From Mesodorylaimus sp. YZB2_4 (taxonomy: Eukaryota; Nematoda; Enoplea; Dorylaimida; Dorylaimidae), in NCBI GenBank assembly GCA_030248295.1, contig JASANH010001184.1, positions 1 through 64,000 on the forward strand: 64,000 nt of DNA, in the 5' to 3' direction. The first letter of the stretch is position 1. Each line of letters opens with the position of its first letter. This document shows positions 20,750 through 32,985 of this stretch, piece after piece. Made by a program: the position numbers and the translations under genes. The notes beneath the pieces were generated by a model that saw only the letters and a program-made list of their open reading frames with translations, searched no databases and was not told the origin of the DNA.

Positions 20750-23338
20750 TTATGGTTCAATCTAAGTGCTTCCTGGCTTTTTATACCCAAGATTGCGCAA
20801 TTCTGATGCAACAAAAATGTCCCGTATTGCGAACGCAAAGTAATTAGTGCCACGCCTCCTGGCCTCCTGGTTTATTCAGCCTAGGTTTATCATCCATTAA
20901 AAGTAGCACAACATGACCTGAGGGAACTGCTTAGGTAGAGTGAGTCCGCATCACAGCTTCAGCTTACATGACAAACATCTTGCTACTTGATTTGGCAACC
21001 TTAGAAAATTGCATTGGATTAATGTTCGACAGTTTGCAGTTGCTAGAGTGCATTAAAACCTTATATTTTTATGAAGAGTTTACGAACACTCATCAAGAAA
21101 TTGTCGCTGAGTTAGACCAGCCACCCTAAGCTATCAGGTATTGGAATGCGGTGGCTGCTCAAAAAGTTTTTGTAGTCTACGATAAGCAGACTTTTTTGGA
21201 TATGATAATACCGTTTTTCGCCTTTACATCTTTGCTAAAATCTATTGTACGGAGAAAACTTTATTTGCACGTCTACGGTTGCGGCACACTTATTCACCCA
21301 CAGTTAGACCCTGGATCGGGTCAGGTACTTTCGGGTCGGGTCAGGTCAGCAAAATTTCGGGCCTGGTCGGGTCACCTTTTTGAAAGATCGGGTCAAACGG
21401 GTCAAAAATACAGAAATTTTGCAAGTTACTACTATTAGCAACTTGAGTAACCTTTTCATAGTTGTTCGACTACAGCATTTGCAGTATATGCTTCATGCAT
21501 GCATGCCTAAAGTCTTTCATTCCACGTTCTCATTCTGCGTAACTTCCGAGAATGTCAGACAAATTGCAAGTTGTCAGAATGACCAATTTTTCTGAGTAAT
21601 TTCTGCAAAGGGAAGGGTCCATATGTGAGAGTTCTCATTCAACTCTGATGGATGGGTGGGACTAGCCACACTCTAACATAAGAAGGAATTGATAACTTTT
21701 AGCAGGTCGTAGGGGTATCTACATTCACATTTGATTCCTGAATATGACATAACTTCCTGGGTATACCTGGCTGGAAGAGCAATATAGTCTGTACCCAAAC
21801 ACCAAATATGTACCCATAATAGCCCCCTCGACCACCATCCATGTTAGTATTGCAGAACAGTTTGCTGTGTTCAACAGCCATAGGTACCCTCACATCCCTG
21901 CATCAGTGGTGGAGGTTCTGACAGGAGCTACAGTAGTGTCCAGCACAATATGATTTTGTGAGCAATATCTTTTGTGGAGACTAGATGCAACTCTAGCCTG
22001 GGGCTCATATATTTAGGTATTTCTTTGTTTAACAAAGGATAAGCTGTCTCAGACTCCGAAAGTTATGACGGAGTTGTCTCTATTTTTCACGCCTATTATT
22101 CGGATTGGTTAAATCTTGTCTCCAGTAGACAGACAATAGTCGCTTTTAGATCTGAGGTTTTTCAAGAATTTTTTGACCACTATTGTGGGGAATATGAAGG
22201 AACGTTATTGCATTTACTAAGGATAACTAGGGAATAACAAAAGATGAAGATTCGCGTGCGTGAGATGTCTCCACCTCATATTTCCTCACAGTCACCTTTA
22301 CACCAACGCCACTTCGTTCTGAGCATTTGTCAATGGTTTTTATCGCGCGGAACTTCAACTACTTATACCGAATTCGGGTCAACCCGACCTGAAATTTCGG
22401 GTCAGGGACTTTCGGGTCGGGTCTGGCCGGTTCAACCCGACCTGATCCGGTGTCTACCCACAGTATTATGAGCATACAGAATACTGTTTCAGCAGCAGTC
22501 TTTTTCTCAACAGAAGTTCTGGACCGAAAAAGCTTTTTACTTTTGCAACACAAAGCTGAAGTCCTCCAAAAATTGGGCAGCAAATTTAATGAGAAATTTT
22601 CTTTGTGTCATCAGTGCATTCGTATCTCGGCCAGTGATTCGTTTGACCGCGAGCGAACACCTTGAGCTGAAACGGGACTACAAAGACTCAAATCAAACTT
22701 ACCTTTGTGTGCATGGACGACGATTCCTTGATCTAGAGTGACTACTCTCAGCCAGAAGTCATTGACTTCTGTTGCCCGCTCAGCACCACGTGGAGGTGGT
22801 AGTCATGGCTAAGCACCCGCCCTTCAACTCAAGGAAATTACTGCAAACAGGATGGGGAGGTACAGGAGACACCTCACTGTGCTGACCAGTTTCACGATCA
22901 GCAAGGACATGTCATACAGTTACGACGATCAAATAAAAATAGTGTAGGGTAGGAGTTAAGGTGTCCTAATATTCAGTGCATGCATGCTAGGAGATTGTGA
23001 AACCGGCCCCACAGGTTTTGATGTTTGCTTATCAGCATTTGTTTGCAGTGCGCAAAACGCAGATGTTTTAGTCTTTTGTATTCCATACAGCTTAGAACAT
23101 TATGTACAGTATGTTACTGGCGCTTGCACTTTTGTACAGCGAGAACGATCAGTCGCATATTTACAGCGAGTCCGTGTCACAAGCTCTTTTTTTGCTTTTT
23201 AGTTTTTTGCAGACTACTGTAAGCTGGCATATTTCGAGCCTCCTTTACACTTTGTGAATTCCTTACTCTCGCACATACAGTACCGTGCGACATGGCCTTC
23301 ATCCAAGATGCTGATACACACAGCAGGGCGGGGCGTTT
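20750..23338. other. No gene; CGGGT-rich inverted segments
   Basis: No supported coding region. Two segments rich in cgggt/acccg words, 21300-21415 and 22372-22462, are partly inverted relative to each other (both contain ggatc-ggtcaggt and actttcgggtcgggt cores). They could be the diverged ends of a roughly 1.1-kb non-autonomous DNA element. The remainder (20870-21290, 21420-22370, 22470-23338) shows nothing recognisable. Confidence 0.35.
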
Positions 23339-24750
23339 TTAACCTTTTAGCATAAAAAAACTTATCGTTTCTAGATCTTTTGGTATTGTGTCTTCACTGA
23401 CTCGGCTGTCATTGCACAGCCACCATAAGTTTCCACGTCTTGCATAAACAATATAGTGACCAGACGTCGGGTCGAAGCCGATGTGCTCAATTGCGGCAAC
23501 TACTCGATACGTTTTCCCGAATATTGTTATCAGGTCTGGATCGAACTCCCTCACTGGAGCCAAGTGGCTGTCCCGCTTTCGTATCGAAAAATCCACAGTA
23601 AGAATTGGTCAGGGATCGACACTATTTCGATTGCCTTTTCCACCATTCCTTTGCGTGAGCAATTCGGGCATACCTTCTCTTTTTCGGGTCTGAATCTCAT
23701 CATCTCCTCGATACTATGATCTTCCCATGGCCCCACAGACAAGTATGGCGTGATATTCAAGTCTCTGCTCGTCCATTGCTTACCGCACGTGCCATGCTGG
23801 CACATAAACTTTTCGAGCCAATGCACTTTGAACAAGTCCAGCACTTTCGCTTTTTGGATCACTGCCTGTATAAATTCCCGGGCACATTGTTGGCCATCTC
23901 CGTCATTGAAAGCAAACCTGCCCTTGGCAGAAAGCGCAGTGCGTATGTTTTTGGTCGACATCACAGCTGGCTGCTTTTGCATTTCCTGAGCTTCGTATTG
24001 TCTCCAAAATATAACCAACTACTTTTGGAACGGTTTCCCTTGCATGGCTTGCAAGTTATTGCACACTTTGGGAAAGCTATGTAACGACATGAGAGCGTGC
24101 ATAGCTACATTGGAATAGCAAACCACGTCACCAGGATTGCACAGGCCAGGAGTTCGCGAAATGCTCGCGAGTTGCATAAATTCTACGTATTCTCTCGATG
24201 TGCCTACTGCACTTTCAGGCATTCCTTCGTTTTCTTTACATTTTGCTCTTCGAATAGGCACGGAATCCAGTTTTCTTTTTGCGCTTGTCGTCTCTGGTGC
24301 AACCAGACTGCCTTCCACAGCCATCCTTCCTTTCTTAGCAGGTGGTTCAACACTGTCAATACGAGTAGCTTTTCGCTTTGTAGAACGCGGTTTGGATGCT
24401 GCTTTTGGTTTGCCCTTTTGTTTTGGTGGTTCCTTAGTGCCACCCGTCTCTTCTTGCACCATGCCAGGCTGCAATGCTACTTTCATGCTCTGAGGCGAAT
24501 CAGGCATATACTCCAATCGCAAGCGATTAATTTCTTTCAGGCATTTTGTGTTCGCGCAGGCCAGGCTCGGGTCAAAGTTCATCAAGTGCAGACCAGCCAA
24601 AGTCCTGATTCTAGATAAGGCCACGTAGGTCATGCCAGCACCAGCTTCACCATGTCCTTCAAAGATGTGGTTGCCGACATCAGCCATCACGTGCGATGCG
24701 CTCATGACTCGAGATCTGTGAATGGTTATAGCATTGATATGGATATTAAT
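23339..24750 (-). pseudogene. Pif1-helicase C-terminus fused to USP deubiquitinase, broken
   Basis: Minus strand. From 24750 the reading starts with the final Pif1-type helicase motifs: NAITIHRSR (motif usually TIHKSQG), a VMADVGNHIFEG strand, then GMTYVALSRIRTLAGLHLMN. After a Lys/Pro-rich linker (KPKAASKPRSTKRKA) comes a USP (C19) domain: Cys box GLCNPGDVVCYSNVAMHAL at about 24140-24090, a CxxC pair later (CPNCSRKG with an earlier CGKQW), and the His box IEHIGFDPTSGHYIVY followed by WWLCNDSRV, ending at 23339. Pif1 unwinds DNA; USP removes ubiquitin. Breaks: in-frame TAG at 24019-24021, frame change near 23605, and loss of the helicase ATP-binding half upstream. Helicase-protease fusions of this sort suggest a large mobile element or virus-like source. 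The element class is not determined. Confidence 0.7.
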
Positions 24751-26690
24751 TTAGGTAGACTCAACATCGCCAGTGAAGTCGAAATCATCAATTCTGATAG
24801 CGTTCAAATCTAAAGAAAATAGGTCGCTCCCAATTACGGATTTTGCGTCAGTGAAGTTGTCGCAGGGGACCTCGTGTTGCGTGGCTCGTCCTCGCCCATC
24901 TGTCTATCTCAATGAACGGTATGTTTGAACAAATCGTTGTATCCATGAGGGCTGGCTGGGGCGCTTCGTTTCCAGGATATTTCCGCAGAGTGCACTTTAC
25001 ATATGTATATCCCCTTTTATCTTTTTCTGGGTGCAGCCATGGACGGCCAATCACTCCTCATAGTTCAACCATCTCTCTGCTTTGAGCCAGATAATAAGCG
25101 AGCAAGCAGTTTTTTTATAAATACCACATTCAGTGAACAGTCAGTAGAATTTCTTATATTATAGGTCCTGCTCATAATAAAGAAGGATAGTAGGCGAATG
25201 CGATGAAGATCAGTTCTTGAGCCTGTAGACATATGGTTGAGTGTCTCGCCATAGAAGACAAGCCCCCACCCCCGTAAAACGGGTCGTATGTTAAACATTC
25301 AGCAAGAGAACTCATGACTTACGACTAATTTACTTTCAATGGAACAGCTCCACTGCACTCGATCATTGAAAGGCATGAAAAAAACAGCTGCAAATTAAAA
25401 AAAATCAAGGAATAGGCTGAAACAAAGCAAAGGTGAAAAAGCAGTCAAAAAAACGTTACAAAATCATGGTTTCGATTGAAGATAAAAGTTCTTAAACTCG
25501 CAGTGCCTTAGCAGTGCCCTCTGGTTACCTGTTTCATAAGGTGATTGCAGAAAAATCGAATGACTGCATGCAAGCGATGTGAGCAGGAACCACAATTTAG
25601 TGATGCTGGGCCAATCTTTGAGTGTGACAACATGCGAAAAATATTTCTTCATTTGCTGGTATGAATCAAGGCGAATTGCGAAGATCCAAGCACCTGTGAT
25701 AAGCATTTGTCGCATTACACTAAAGCTGTATGTTTGTATATTTTTCATGTAATATTGACAATATTTTATATATTTTTAAAACCAAATCGAATCATAGTAG
25801 TTGATCTTGAGCACATTCAACATTACTTGAAACAAGGTTGCAACTGTCTCAGTGGATGCAATGAATGCAATGCTGGATCTAATCGAACCAATCCGTCCAT
25901 CGTTCTCGCTGTATTGGTTCGCTGTGTTGGTCTCCTGTCATCGTATTCACCCGCCAAAAGGCTACAAGGCCAGAACTTCCAATCAAGAAATATCTAAAGT
26001 GGTAGTCTGCAAGGACAACAAACCATTTCGGCTCAAAAAAAATTGCTTACAGACTATAAATCCATGCTTTTTTCGGAAACTTGACAAGTTATGAACCTAG
26101 ATCACTCACATATCAAATAGGTCAATTAGGCGTTTCTGCGTTTCTGGCCACACGCACGAATAAGAACCAAACAGCTGTTCTGAATCCGATCAACAAGACC
26201 TGAACTGGCCAGCTCCATCCAAGATCTATCAACGATCAGTTGTGCTTCTCTTCCTCTGCGCAGGTAGCGCACTTCTCTGGGAAAAATCGATTCTCAGCAT
26301 ATTTTTCTGAATTTACCGCTAGTTCCTGCGTACCTGCGCATCAAAATACGGTTTTGCGGCGCGTCAAAAAAACCCAGGTTGGCTTCTGATAGTGTAACTA
26401 GCCTTGACAGTGTCAGCCTGCGGGGCCAAAAGGCTGGGCCGCTATGCTTGCTGATAGCTTGGACGCAAATTGCATGGCACATTAGCCTGTCTGTCGCTAT
26501 GCTGCGAACGGCTCATCGAGGGCTTACCAAAATCTGCTATATTTTATTTAGCATCAGACGATTTTTGTGGGATGGACTCCTCATCGTCCGATGTATCAGC
26601 TCGGTACGTTAGGTGATTGTGCGGTAGGTGATGGTACGTTAGGTGATTTTTGTTCCGGGTCAATATATGGGATTGTACGTCGAAAATTGG
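24751..26690. other. No clear gene upstream of the Pif1-USP relic
   Basis: A minus-strand frame at 24848-25054 (MIGRPWLHPEKDKRGYTYVK...) could be further decayed Pif1 sequence, but I cannot align it to a motif. A short direct repeat (gatgcaatgaatgcaatgct) occurs near 25855-25875. Around 26600-26650, gtacgttaggtgatt units repeat. Nothing else was recognised. Confidence 0.3.
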
Positions 26691-26711
26691 TTTACTGGGC
26701 AGCAGATCGTG

Positions 26712-27081
26712 TCTGTTGTGGGAAACGGACTTTGATGATGGATTTACAGACATCGCCAATGATTTTGGGACCAATCCACGGTATTTAAGTGTACTTTTGA
26801 CCTCCCTTGTCGTACTTTGTGTTCCTGACCAAAACCATTTCTCCGACTTCGTAAGCATAGTTATTGGCGGTCTTATTGTACTGCTCTTGCTGGAGGCGTT
26901 GTGCAGTGAAGATGTTTTCTCTGGCTTATGGTCGGATTTCATTCAGTAATTTGTTAACGGTGTCTCCATACTCGTTTTGGTCAACACGGTATGGGTTGGG
27001 TTGCTGCAGGACTGCACCGTCGCAGGGAGTGCGGGGCTTCCTCCCATACTTCAATTCAAATGGCGTAAGTAGTATACACAT
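26712..27081 (-). pseudogene. Gypsy integrase C-terminal fragment
   Basis: From 27081 the minus strand reads LLTPFELKYGRKPRTPCDGA, then NEYGDTVNKLLNEIRP, QQEQYNKTANNYAYEVGEMV and the GPKII end. This is the integrase C-terminal region of Gypsy elements: the TPFEL.YGR end of the catalytic core and the chromo/GPY-F-like VGE.VLVRN...GP segment. Two in-frame TAA codons (26926-26928 and 26785-26787) interrupt it. The zinc finger and DDE core are absent. It is on the same strand as the Gypsy RT fragment at 18.6-19.4 kb but lies on its upstream side, so it comes from a different or rearranged copy. Confidence 0.75.
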
Positions 27082-28566
27082 GTTGTCCTCACCGTCCATC
27101 GCCTAGGTCCACCAGGGTGGGCGAGGACTAACTTCAAATTCAAATTTAAAATCCCAGAGACGCAATGACGCGAAGGACTGGATTTTGATGTATTCATGAG
27201 GCGAATAGGTAGGCGATCCTCGTTTACTTTTTTTACTAAACGTGCCACAAAAAGGGCCATATTGGAGCATAATGCGGCGTGAACTGCATTTCCTTGCCCA
27301 TAAACTGATCGAAAAGTGTGTCCCATATGAACTTTTCTTTCCTGGGCGCGATCCACTGGTTCAGATACTTTTACCGTGCACTATGCGCGGCGCCATTGGT
27401 GCCACTGAAAAACTGCTGACATTGCCCAATCACTACTACGCAAACGGACAACTCGTTTAGAGGAGCTTCTACACCGCGCTGACCGCTTTCGTCCTTCTGT
27501 AGTTGTAAAGACGAATAATCGACCGGTACTGGCGATATACTGACCAATGCTGGGAGATCTTGAAGTAGATACTCGTCGGACTCATCGACGATGTTACACT
27601 GAAGCCATTCCTTGTCTGTGGACCAACTCTAAACCAAAACCACTCAAGGTGCAAAATGAGGAGAAGCCTAACTGTTGCTGTTAGCATCGACTGATCTGGC
27701 TGAACCAATACAGCGAGAACGATGGACGGATTGGTTCGACTTGATCCGATCAGTGTTCTGAACCCGAGCTCCCCGCCATAGTTCGGCAGTCAAAAATTAG
27801 TGTGAAGAAAGGAAGTTATTCAAGTGAGTCAATTTTTTGTCTTGGTTTCATTGTGTTTAGTCAGGATGAGAATGTCATACTAACGGAGCTCTGTGTGAAC
27901 TGCTGTTCACAATGACGGTGCACCAGGGCTTCCGTTTACATGATACATCCAACGAGCAAGTTTTGTTGTTTTGTGCAATAGCCAGGCTGGACTGACTGCG
28001 AGTCTAACGGTGGTTGCACGAACGGCTCCATGATACTGTGTGGACAACTAGGAATGGCGTACAGAGAAATGCCAGGGCTCTTGTAGAGGACGGTGGTATA
28101 GCATGCTGGCTAAGCTGTTTGGCGAAGGCCGACTACGATGGTGGAATCACAAGGCTGTGGCTGGTCGAATAGTAGCAGATGTCGAGAAATTTAGTTGGCA
28201 AATTGGCAAAGGCATCAGAGAGCGCGATGGCTTTAGAGGCTTAGACATCTATTTTTGATAAACATGGCAGATTAGGCACAACCTAGCTCGAAAATGAGGC
28301 CTCTAATACGAGCTTCGTAGCTGCGAAACTTATCGTGAGGTTACGGCCATTCGCAAAATCGTACTTAATCGAACACTTGGCTTTTTCAGGCGCGTTGATG
28401 AGTCTGCTCTGTAGTTTTTCTCTCTATTTTTTGCAATCGCCTAAACGGTTTCTAGCTAGGAATTAGTCTTCTACAGAGTAAGTAACCACACGGATCTACA
28501 GGGCTCCTTACCTTACTCAACCAGATGTTCTAAAACGCTTGTTTAAAGTGCCTTTTTTTCACAGAG
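27082..28566. other. No supported gene
   Basis: Short frames only (for example plus 27242-27460 and plus 28092-28256), none with a recognisable family. No repeats of note. Confidence 0.35.
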
Positions 28567-28993
28567 ATGAAATTCCTGCTGCACGCGTTGTTTGGAGAGA
28601 CGGGCAGCTTATACACCCTGGCCGAAGTGCACGCCTTTTTGTGGTAAAACGGCGTGCAAGTGAGCAACGAGCATTTGCGAGTCAATGGACATCGCAATTT
28701 TAAAATGTTTGTGGAAGAACTGGAGGGTTTTTTGCTATTAGGGCTTGTAAGTATAGATAGTTCATTAGACCGCACAATGCTCATGGATCTCGCTCTATTC
28801 CGATATTTTAGCAAGGTTTGAGTTCAGTGAGTAAACTTGTCTGATCACATTTTAGAACGGCGAGAGGTATGCTCGCCGTTTGCGCGATGGCGAGACCAGA
28901 GAGCCAAGGGCGTTGGTGGATTGCAACCGGAGGCTGAGGAAAGCTCCTGAAGACAATAAAGTGTTTGTGGACTTTTACGAGACGAACATTTAA
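28567..28993 (+). pseudogene. Putative two-exon gene with in-frame TAA, unknown
   Basis: Exon 1, 28567-28746, begins ATG and reads MKFLLHALFGETGSLYTLAE...; TAA interrupts it at codon 27 (28645-28647). The same frame then continues NGVQVSNEHLRVNGHRNF to a good donor (GTAAGT). Exon 2, 28856-28993, follows a TTTTAG acceptor in the same phase and encodes NGERYARRLRDGETREPRAL... to a TAA stop. The helical, LxxLL-like first exon vaguely recalls small winged-helix domains (LOTUS/OST-HTH type), but this is weak. The intron is 109 bp. Seen: open phase-matched exons with correct splice signals. Inferred: a decayed host gene. Confidence 0.3.
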
Positions 28994-29601
28994 GCGTAAA
29001 AGTTTGGTGTCAGACCAGGGGGGATGTGACGTGTCTAGTAACATGCAATAAACACTACGTTCTGGACGATTTTTGTTTTCTTAAGTATGTTGGCAGGAAG
29101 TAAATGAGAAGGCAAAACGTATTGCTAAAGAGCAGACACGCTTGAACATAGGCCAAAAGAACCACATGAAATTTTTTCGGATGAACTCGGACAGCCGTTT
29201 GTCGAGCTGCCTGGGCTTTTTCAGAGGGGAGGGCAGCGTAGCTTTCTGCAGTCTAAAAGGTGGAGGAGGGAAGGTTAGCCATAATAGTGAATCATATGGC
29301 GGCAGCTAGGCGCACTGTAGCAGCTGTTGATACATAACGGAGCATGCGTGCGCATTGGATAAGTGGAAGTTTGACTTGTACAAAAGCGAACTGTCAGTGA
29401 CAGCGCCAGTTTGACGTCGTCTAAAGTAAAAAAGAAAAATCTGATACTTTGCCAAGAGCGGCCGACTACGCTTATCGCGAGCGAGGGCAAGAGGACTGCA
29501 GGGCAATTAGCAAACAGTGCTCGTCGACAGCAGCCAGAAATATCGAGCGGGGAAAAATGTTAGTCACTCTGATTCTAATATTATTTACCTGAAGAACTTA
29601 C
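28994..29601. other. No supported gene
   Basis: This stretch should hold the later exons of acyltransferase copy B if the gene were complete. I found no acyltransferase-like segment here. Confidence 0.4.
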
Positions 29602-31664
29602 CATACTGCTGCAATAGAGCCAGTGCATCCTTCCCATTACATGTGCTCGGTATGCACACTCCCCATCGAACCAACTCAGTATAGTCAATCCAGTCATCCG
29701 TCATTCCGGGGCAACCAATATCTTCCTTGCCAAGTAAAAACATCATCGACAACATGGCATGGCAGTATTTTCTTCGATATTTCCTGAAAAATGCACAATT
29801 GACAAGGCACCAGTATCAGCCAGAATTTGAGTCCTTTTTTATAATCGCAACTTATTTTATTGAGTCACACTATAAATAAAAATTTTTCAGCAACCGTTCT
29901 ACTTCATAGTTTTCTCCAAGAAAAAGAGAAATATTAAGTGCGAGAAATTTCAAGAAAATGGAAAATTCGCTTTATTGAATGAGCCGCTCAAGAGTTTCAA
30001 AATGATGGCATGAGTGATGACACAAATAAAGACATACTTCCTTCTGCTGAATTTTTTCTGACTCCAGAGCTATACTAAATCGTAGCCAGGTGTAGCCGGC
30101 AGTCATTCAATGTGAAAGTTTTTACAAAAAAAACCACTTCTTACAAAAATGGCTTTCGCTTGCAACAAGACAAGCCAAAAATTTTTAAAGAAAGACATTT
30201 TTTTAAGTTTAGAAAGACACATACTCTCTCGAATAAATTCCTGGGGGTCCTTCCACTTCAATATTTCTGCATTCACTATAGCTGCCGCTCCAGTAATTGT
30301 TGAGGTGCAAAACGCCGGGGGGGGGGGGGGGGTATTTTTCCAAAGGCATCAATTTCTTTAAAAAATTGTTTTACTGTGTTAAGCGATTACTATATTAGAT
30401 CTTGTTTGAGAAAAATAGCTTTTTGAGAAAACTTTGCTTTAAACGCTGAAAAACTGTTTAGAATCTGGCATATTTAGACACATTCTCGCGTCATCGCTTT
30501 TGCGCGAGAATAAATATTTATGCTGTTAAAAGTTCATTTAAAAATAAAGCCAAGGCAAAATATATGTTCAGCAGATTTGGACATCACATGCGTTTTTGAA
30601 CGCTTGAGTACCTCATAAATCCTTCACAGCTTATTCATGTTTACGGTGGGTTGTTTTCAGCATCAGTGTTTATGCTCGCTCATTCGGCTTTTGCATCTGT
30701 GAACTTTAGACGTTATTTTACTTCAGATAAGACGGTAGATTTTTTGGAGTCACCTGCAGTCGATGACCAGTTTGCAGTTCCAAGTACCCTCATATCGATC
30801 TAGAGAATCGATAGCTCTCTACATTTCGAAGATATATCAATATCCTGCTTCAAGCTTTTTGTAATGACGTGCATGCACCAAAAATAACTTTTGAGGCATA
30901 CACCTCAACTGTTATCGAAAAAAGTAAAAGTTATTCTGGGGGCATACACCTTAATCGACTAACATAGATTCACTCTAATCCAAATTTTCGCGCGCATCAG
31001 ATACACACTAATTTCAATCCTACAGTATTTTCGAGTGCTGTAGCTGTTGATATCTGACCTAGAATGCTCGAACACTGACATGATTGCTTCAGGTATATTT
31101 ACACGATAAAAGCAACCTCAAGCGCCCAAAGAAGTGGTTCTTGACTAACGCACGTGACGTCAACCTGAGACAGCGCAAAAAATTGTTCAGCTCAGTCTGT
31201 CCATATCTGCATGTAAAATCGGTTTTTAGGTGGGCAATTTGCGGGCCCCTTGTCTTTTCCTTGTTTTATATGAATATACATGAATATGTTATATGAACAT
31301 ATTAAACAGAATTACTCACGTTTTTTTATCCAGGCTGCTTTCACTTTTTCCTCGGTATGAGCTTTCTCACAATCGCTATTTTGGGCTAGTGCGCACGCCT
31401 CCAAAGCGATGGACTCGTCAGCGTATTTTATGGTCGCATCACGAGAAAACTGCACATCTTCAGCGCACGCATTTGTTAAATTCAACGACCAGACTAGTTT
31501 TAGTCGTGAGACAAATTGCAAAAGTAAATCAATATTTGCGGAAGTCCAAAATAATTCTTGCAATGGATTTTTTTTCATTTTTGATTAAAGACCAAAAGAG
31601 TAGATGGTTTGAGAATGGGACCAGTTTTGAGAAGCGTCTGCTTTCGCGTTAGTTTCACCATTGG
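29602..31664 (-). pseudogene. NRF-6-like acyltransferase pseudogene (copy B), three exons
   Basis: Minus strand. Three exons match the first three resolved exons of copy A (47.3-52.2 kb), with identical splice phases. Exon at 31320-31664 shares NACAEDVQF, ESIALEACALAQNSDCEK and a phase-1 donor GTGAGT. Exon 30225-30355 has GKIPPP...GVLHLNNYWSGSYSEC. Exon 29602-29783 (182 bp in both copies) has GCPGMTDDW and CIPSTCNGKDALALLQQY. These are the N-terminal NRF domain, an extracellular Cys-rich region. It is dead by two independent lesions: TAA in frame at 31585-31587, and a run of 16 C in exon 2 (plus-strand G16 at 30317-30332) that makes the exon 131 bp, one base too long for its phase. No transmembrane acyltransferase exons were found downstream, so it is also truncated. 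Confidence 0.85.
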
Positions 31665-32611
31665 CTGAAATATTTCAAATATGACTCAGTGAAAACACAC
31701 AAATAAAAATTTTATAACCGCGTGGTCGCAAGGATTACAAGGGGGAAACTGGATGGAGAGTATTCGATGAAAACAGCACGGGCCTCTCTTCTCCCCTTTC
31801 TAATGACATCGTACGCCTAATTCGCAGCTGGAGTCGTACAAATCAGACAATAACCTGCCCTATTGGTTACCTAGCTAAATCTGGATATGTTAAAGCTCCG
31901 AAGGTACAGACCCGTGGTACCCTACCTGACTGTATACATGACATTCATACAATCCATAACATTCCGCTTAATCGATGTGGAATTTCCCGTTCTACTAATG
32001 GGATTTGTCTAACATTCAATTTTAGTCCCTCCCTAAAAGGCACACCAGTCAGCTTATCACATGTAGCATGACAAACAACCACGAAGGACAATGTCTTATA
32101 TTCCAGGCAAAATTAGAACAACCTGTGTTGATTGATACAGTCAAAGCCACTAGCAGCGGGAAAAATACCATGGTTCGAGTATTTTAAGTGGATCGAAGAT
32201 AACTGATAGCTGAATATGACTCACGATCAGCTTCCAGTGCGTAAGCTTTTATACCAAGCGCCATAAAACTTGCTCCCAGATGATTGACTGTCGAATGATG
32301 GGGTTTTGCGTTGGTGATGTTAAGGATAAATCAGGCTGTTTGAAGGAGTTTTGTGGCCGCCAACGTTTATCACTTAGTGTTCGTGCCCATTGTTTTCGCG
32401 GCTAAGCCCTACCGTTCTCTGCCTCAGCGAGTCCGTTATCGATAAGACGCACCTGCACGCGATTCGACGCCTGCCTTATGAATGCCTGCCCAAATCTTGT
32501 ACCTCGTTTAACACATGCGGCTAGCCAAAAATTCAAGCTGCATGCTAAATAAAACGTTGCGCTTGCAGCTGTCATGCAATTGTAACGGTCTAAAATACAG
32601 TTAGTCCAAAA
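31665..32611. other. Unassigned; one open stretch without ATG
   Basis: Plus strand 31742-32068 is open for about 108 codons from an AG to a TGA, with four Cys (TCPIGYLAK, DCIHDIH, RCGISRS, GICLTF). It is not preceded by ATG and could be a terminal exon of an extracellular protein or chance. No family recognised. The rest of the interval is empty. Confidence 0.25.
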
Positions 32612-32815
32612 CTACCGTTCACCAACACTTTTACTTCGAACTACACACACACCTTTTCCATTAGGTTACACAAAGCAAAGGTTACTCCCTAACTGTGGGA
32701 TAGCTTAGACGCGTCGGGCCTATCGCCCCATAGCTACTGGTGCTAGTAATTCAGACAGATCGTAAACATTCATCACTGATCTAAACACTAAGCTAATAGT
32801 ACGCGATTACGCGAC
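32612..32815 (-). repeat. BEL/Pao 3' LTR
   Basis: About 203 bp closely matching 39401-39605. Shared blocks include accgttcaccaacactttta, cctaactgtgggatagctta and the end cgcgattacgcgac. Because the element runs on the minus strand, this copy is the 3' LTR. Roughly a dozen differences separate the two copies, so insertion is not recent. The outermost bases differ (ct here, tg in the other copy), and no clear target-site duplication is seen. Confidence 0.85.
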
Positions 32816-32985
32816 TCTTTCACGCCAACGATTTCCTCATGGATTGCTGGCCGTGGTCGCTTTCACAATGTCCGCCAGCGTGATGGGGCGTGGACCCCCT
32901 TCGACTGGGGGTTCTGTGGCTCCTTTGGCGCGGAAGCGCCGAAGCATGTACTTGACAGCGCATGACCCCATGAATTGCAAGGTGA

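Noticed and set aside
24097..24618. 173-codon plus-strand ORF
   Set aside because: Shadow of the minus-strand Pif1-USP coding sequence.
18640..27081. A single Gypsy element from 18.6 to 27 kb
   Set aside because: The integrase piece lies upstream of the RT on the same strand, the wrong order for one copy.
28812..28826. A 15-bp microexon in the 28.5-kb gene
   Set aside because: It would leave a following intron of only 29 bp. Direct splicing from 28746 to 28856 keeps the frame without it.
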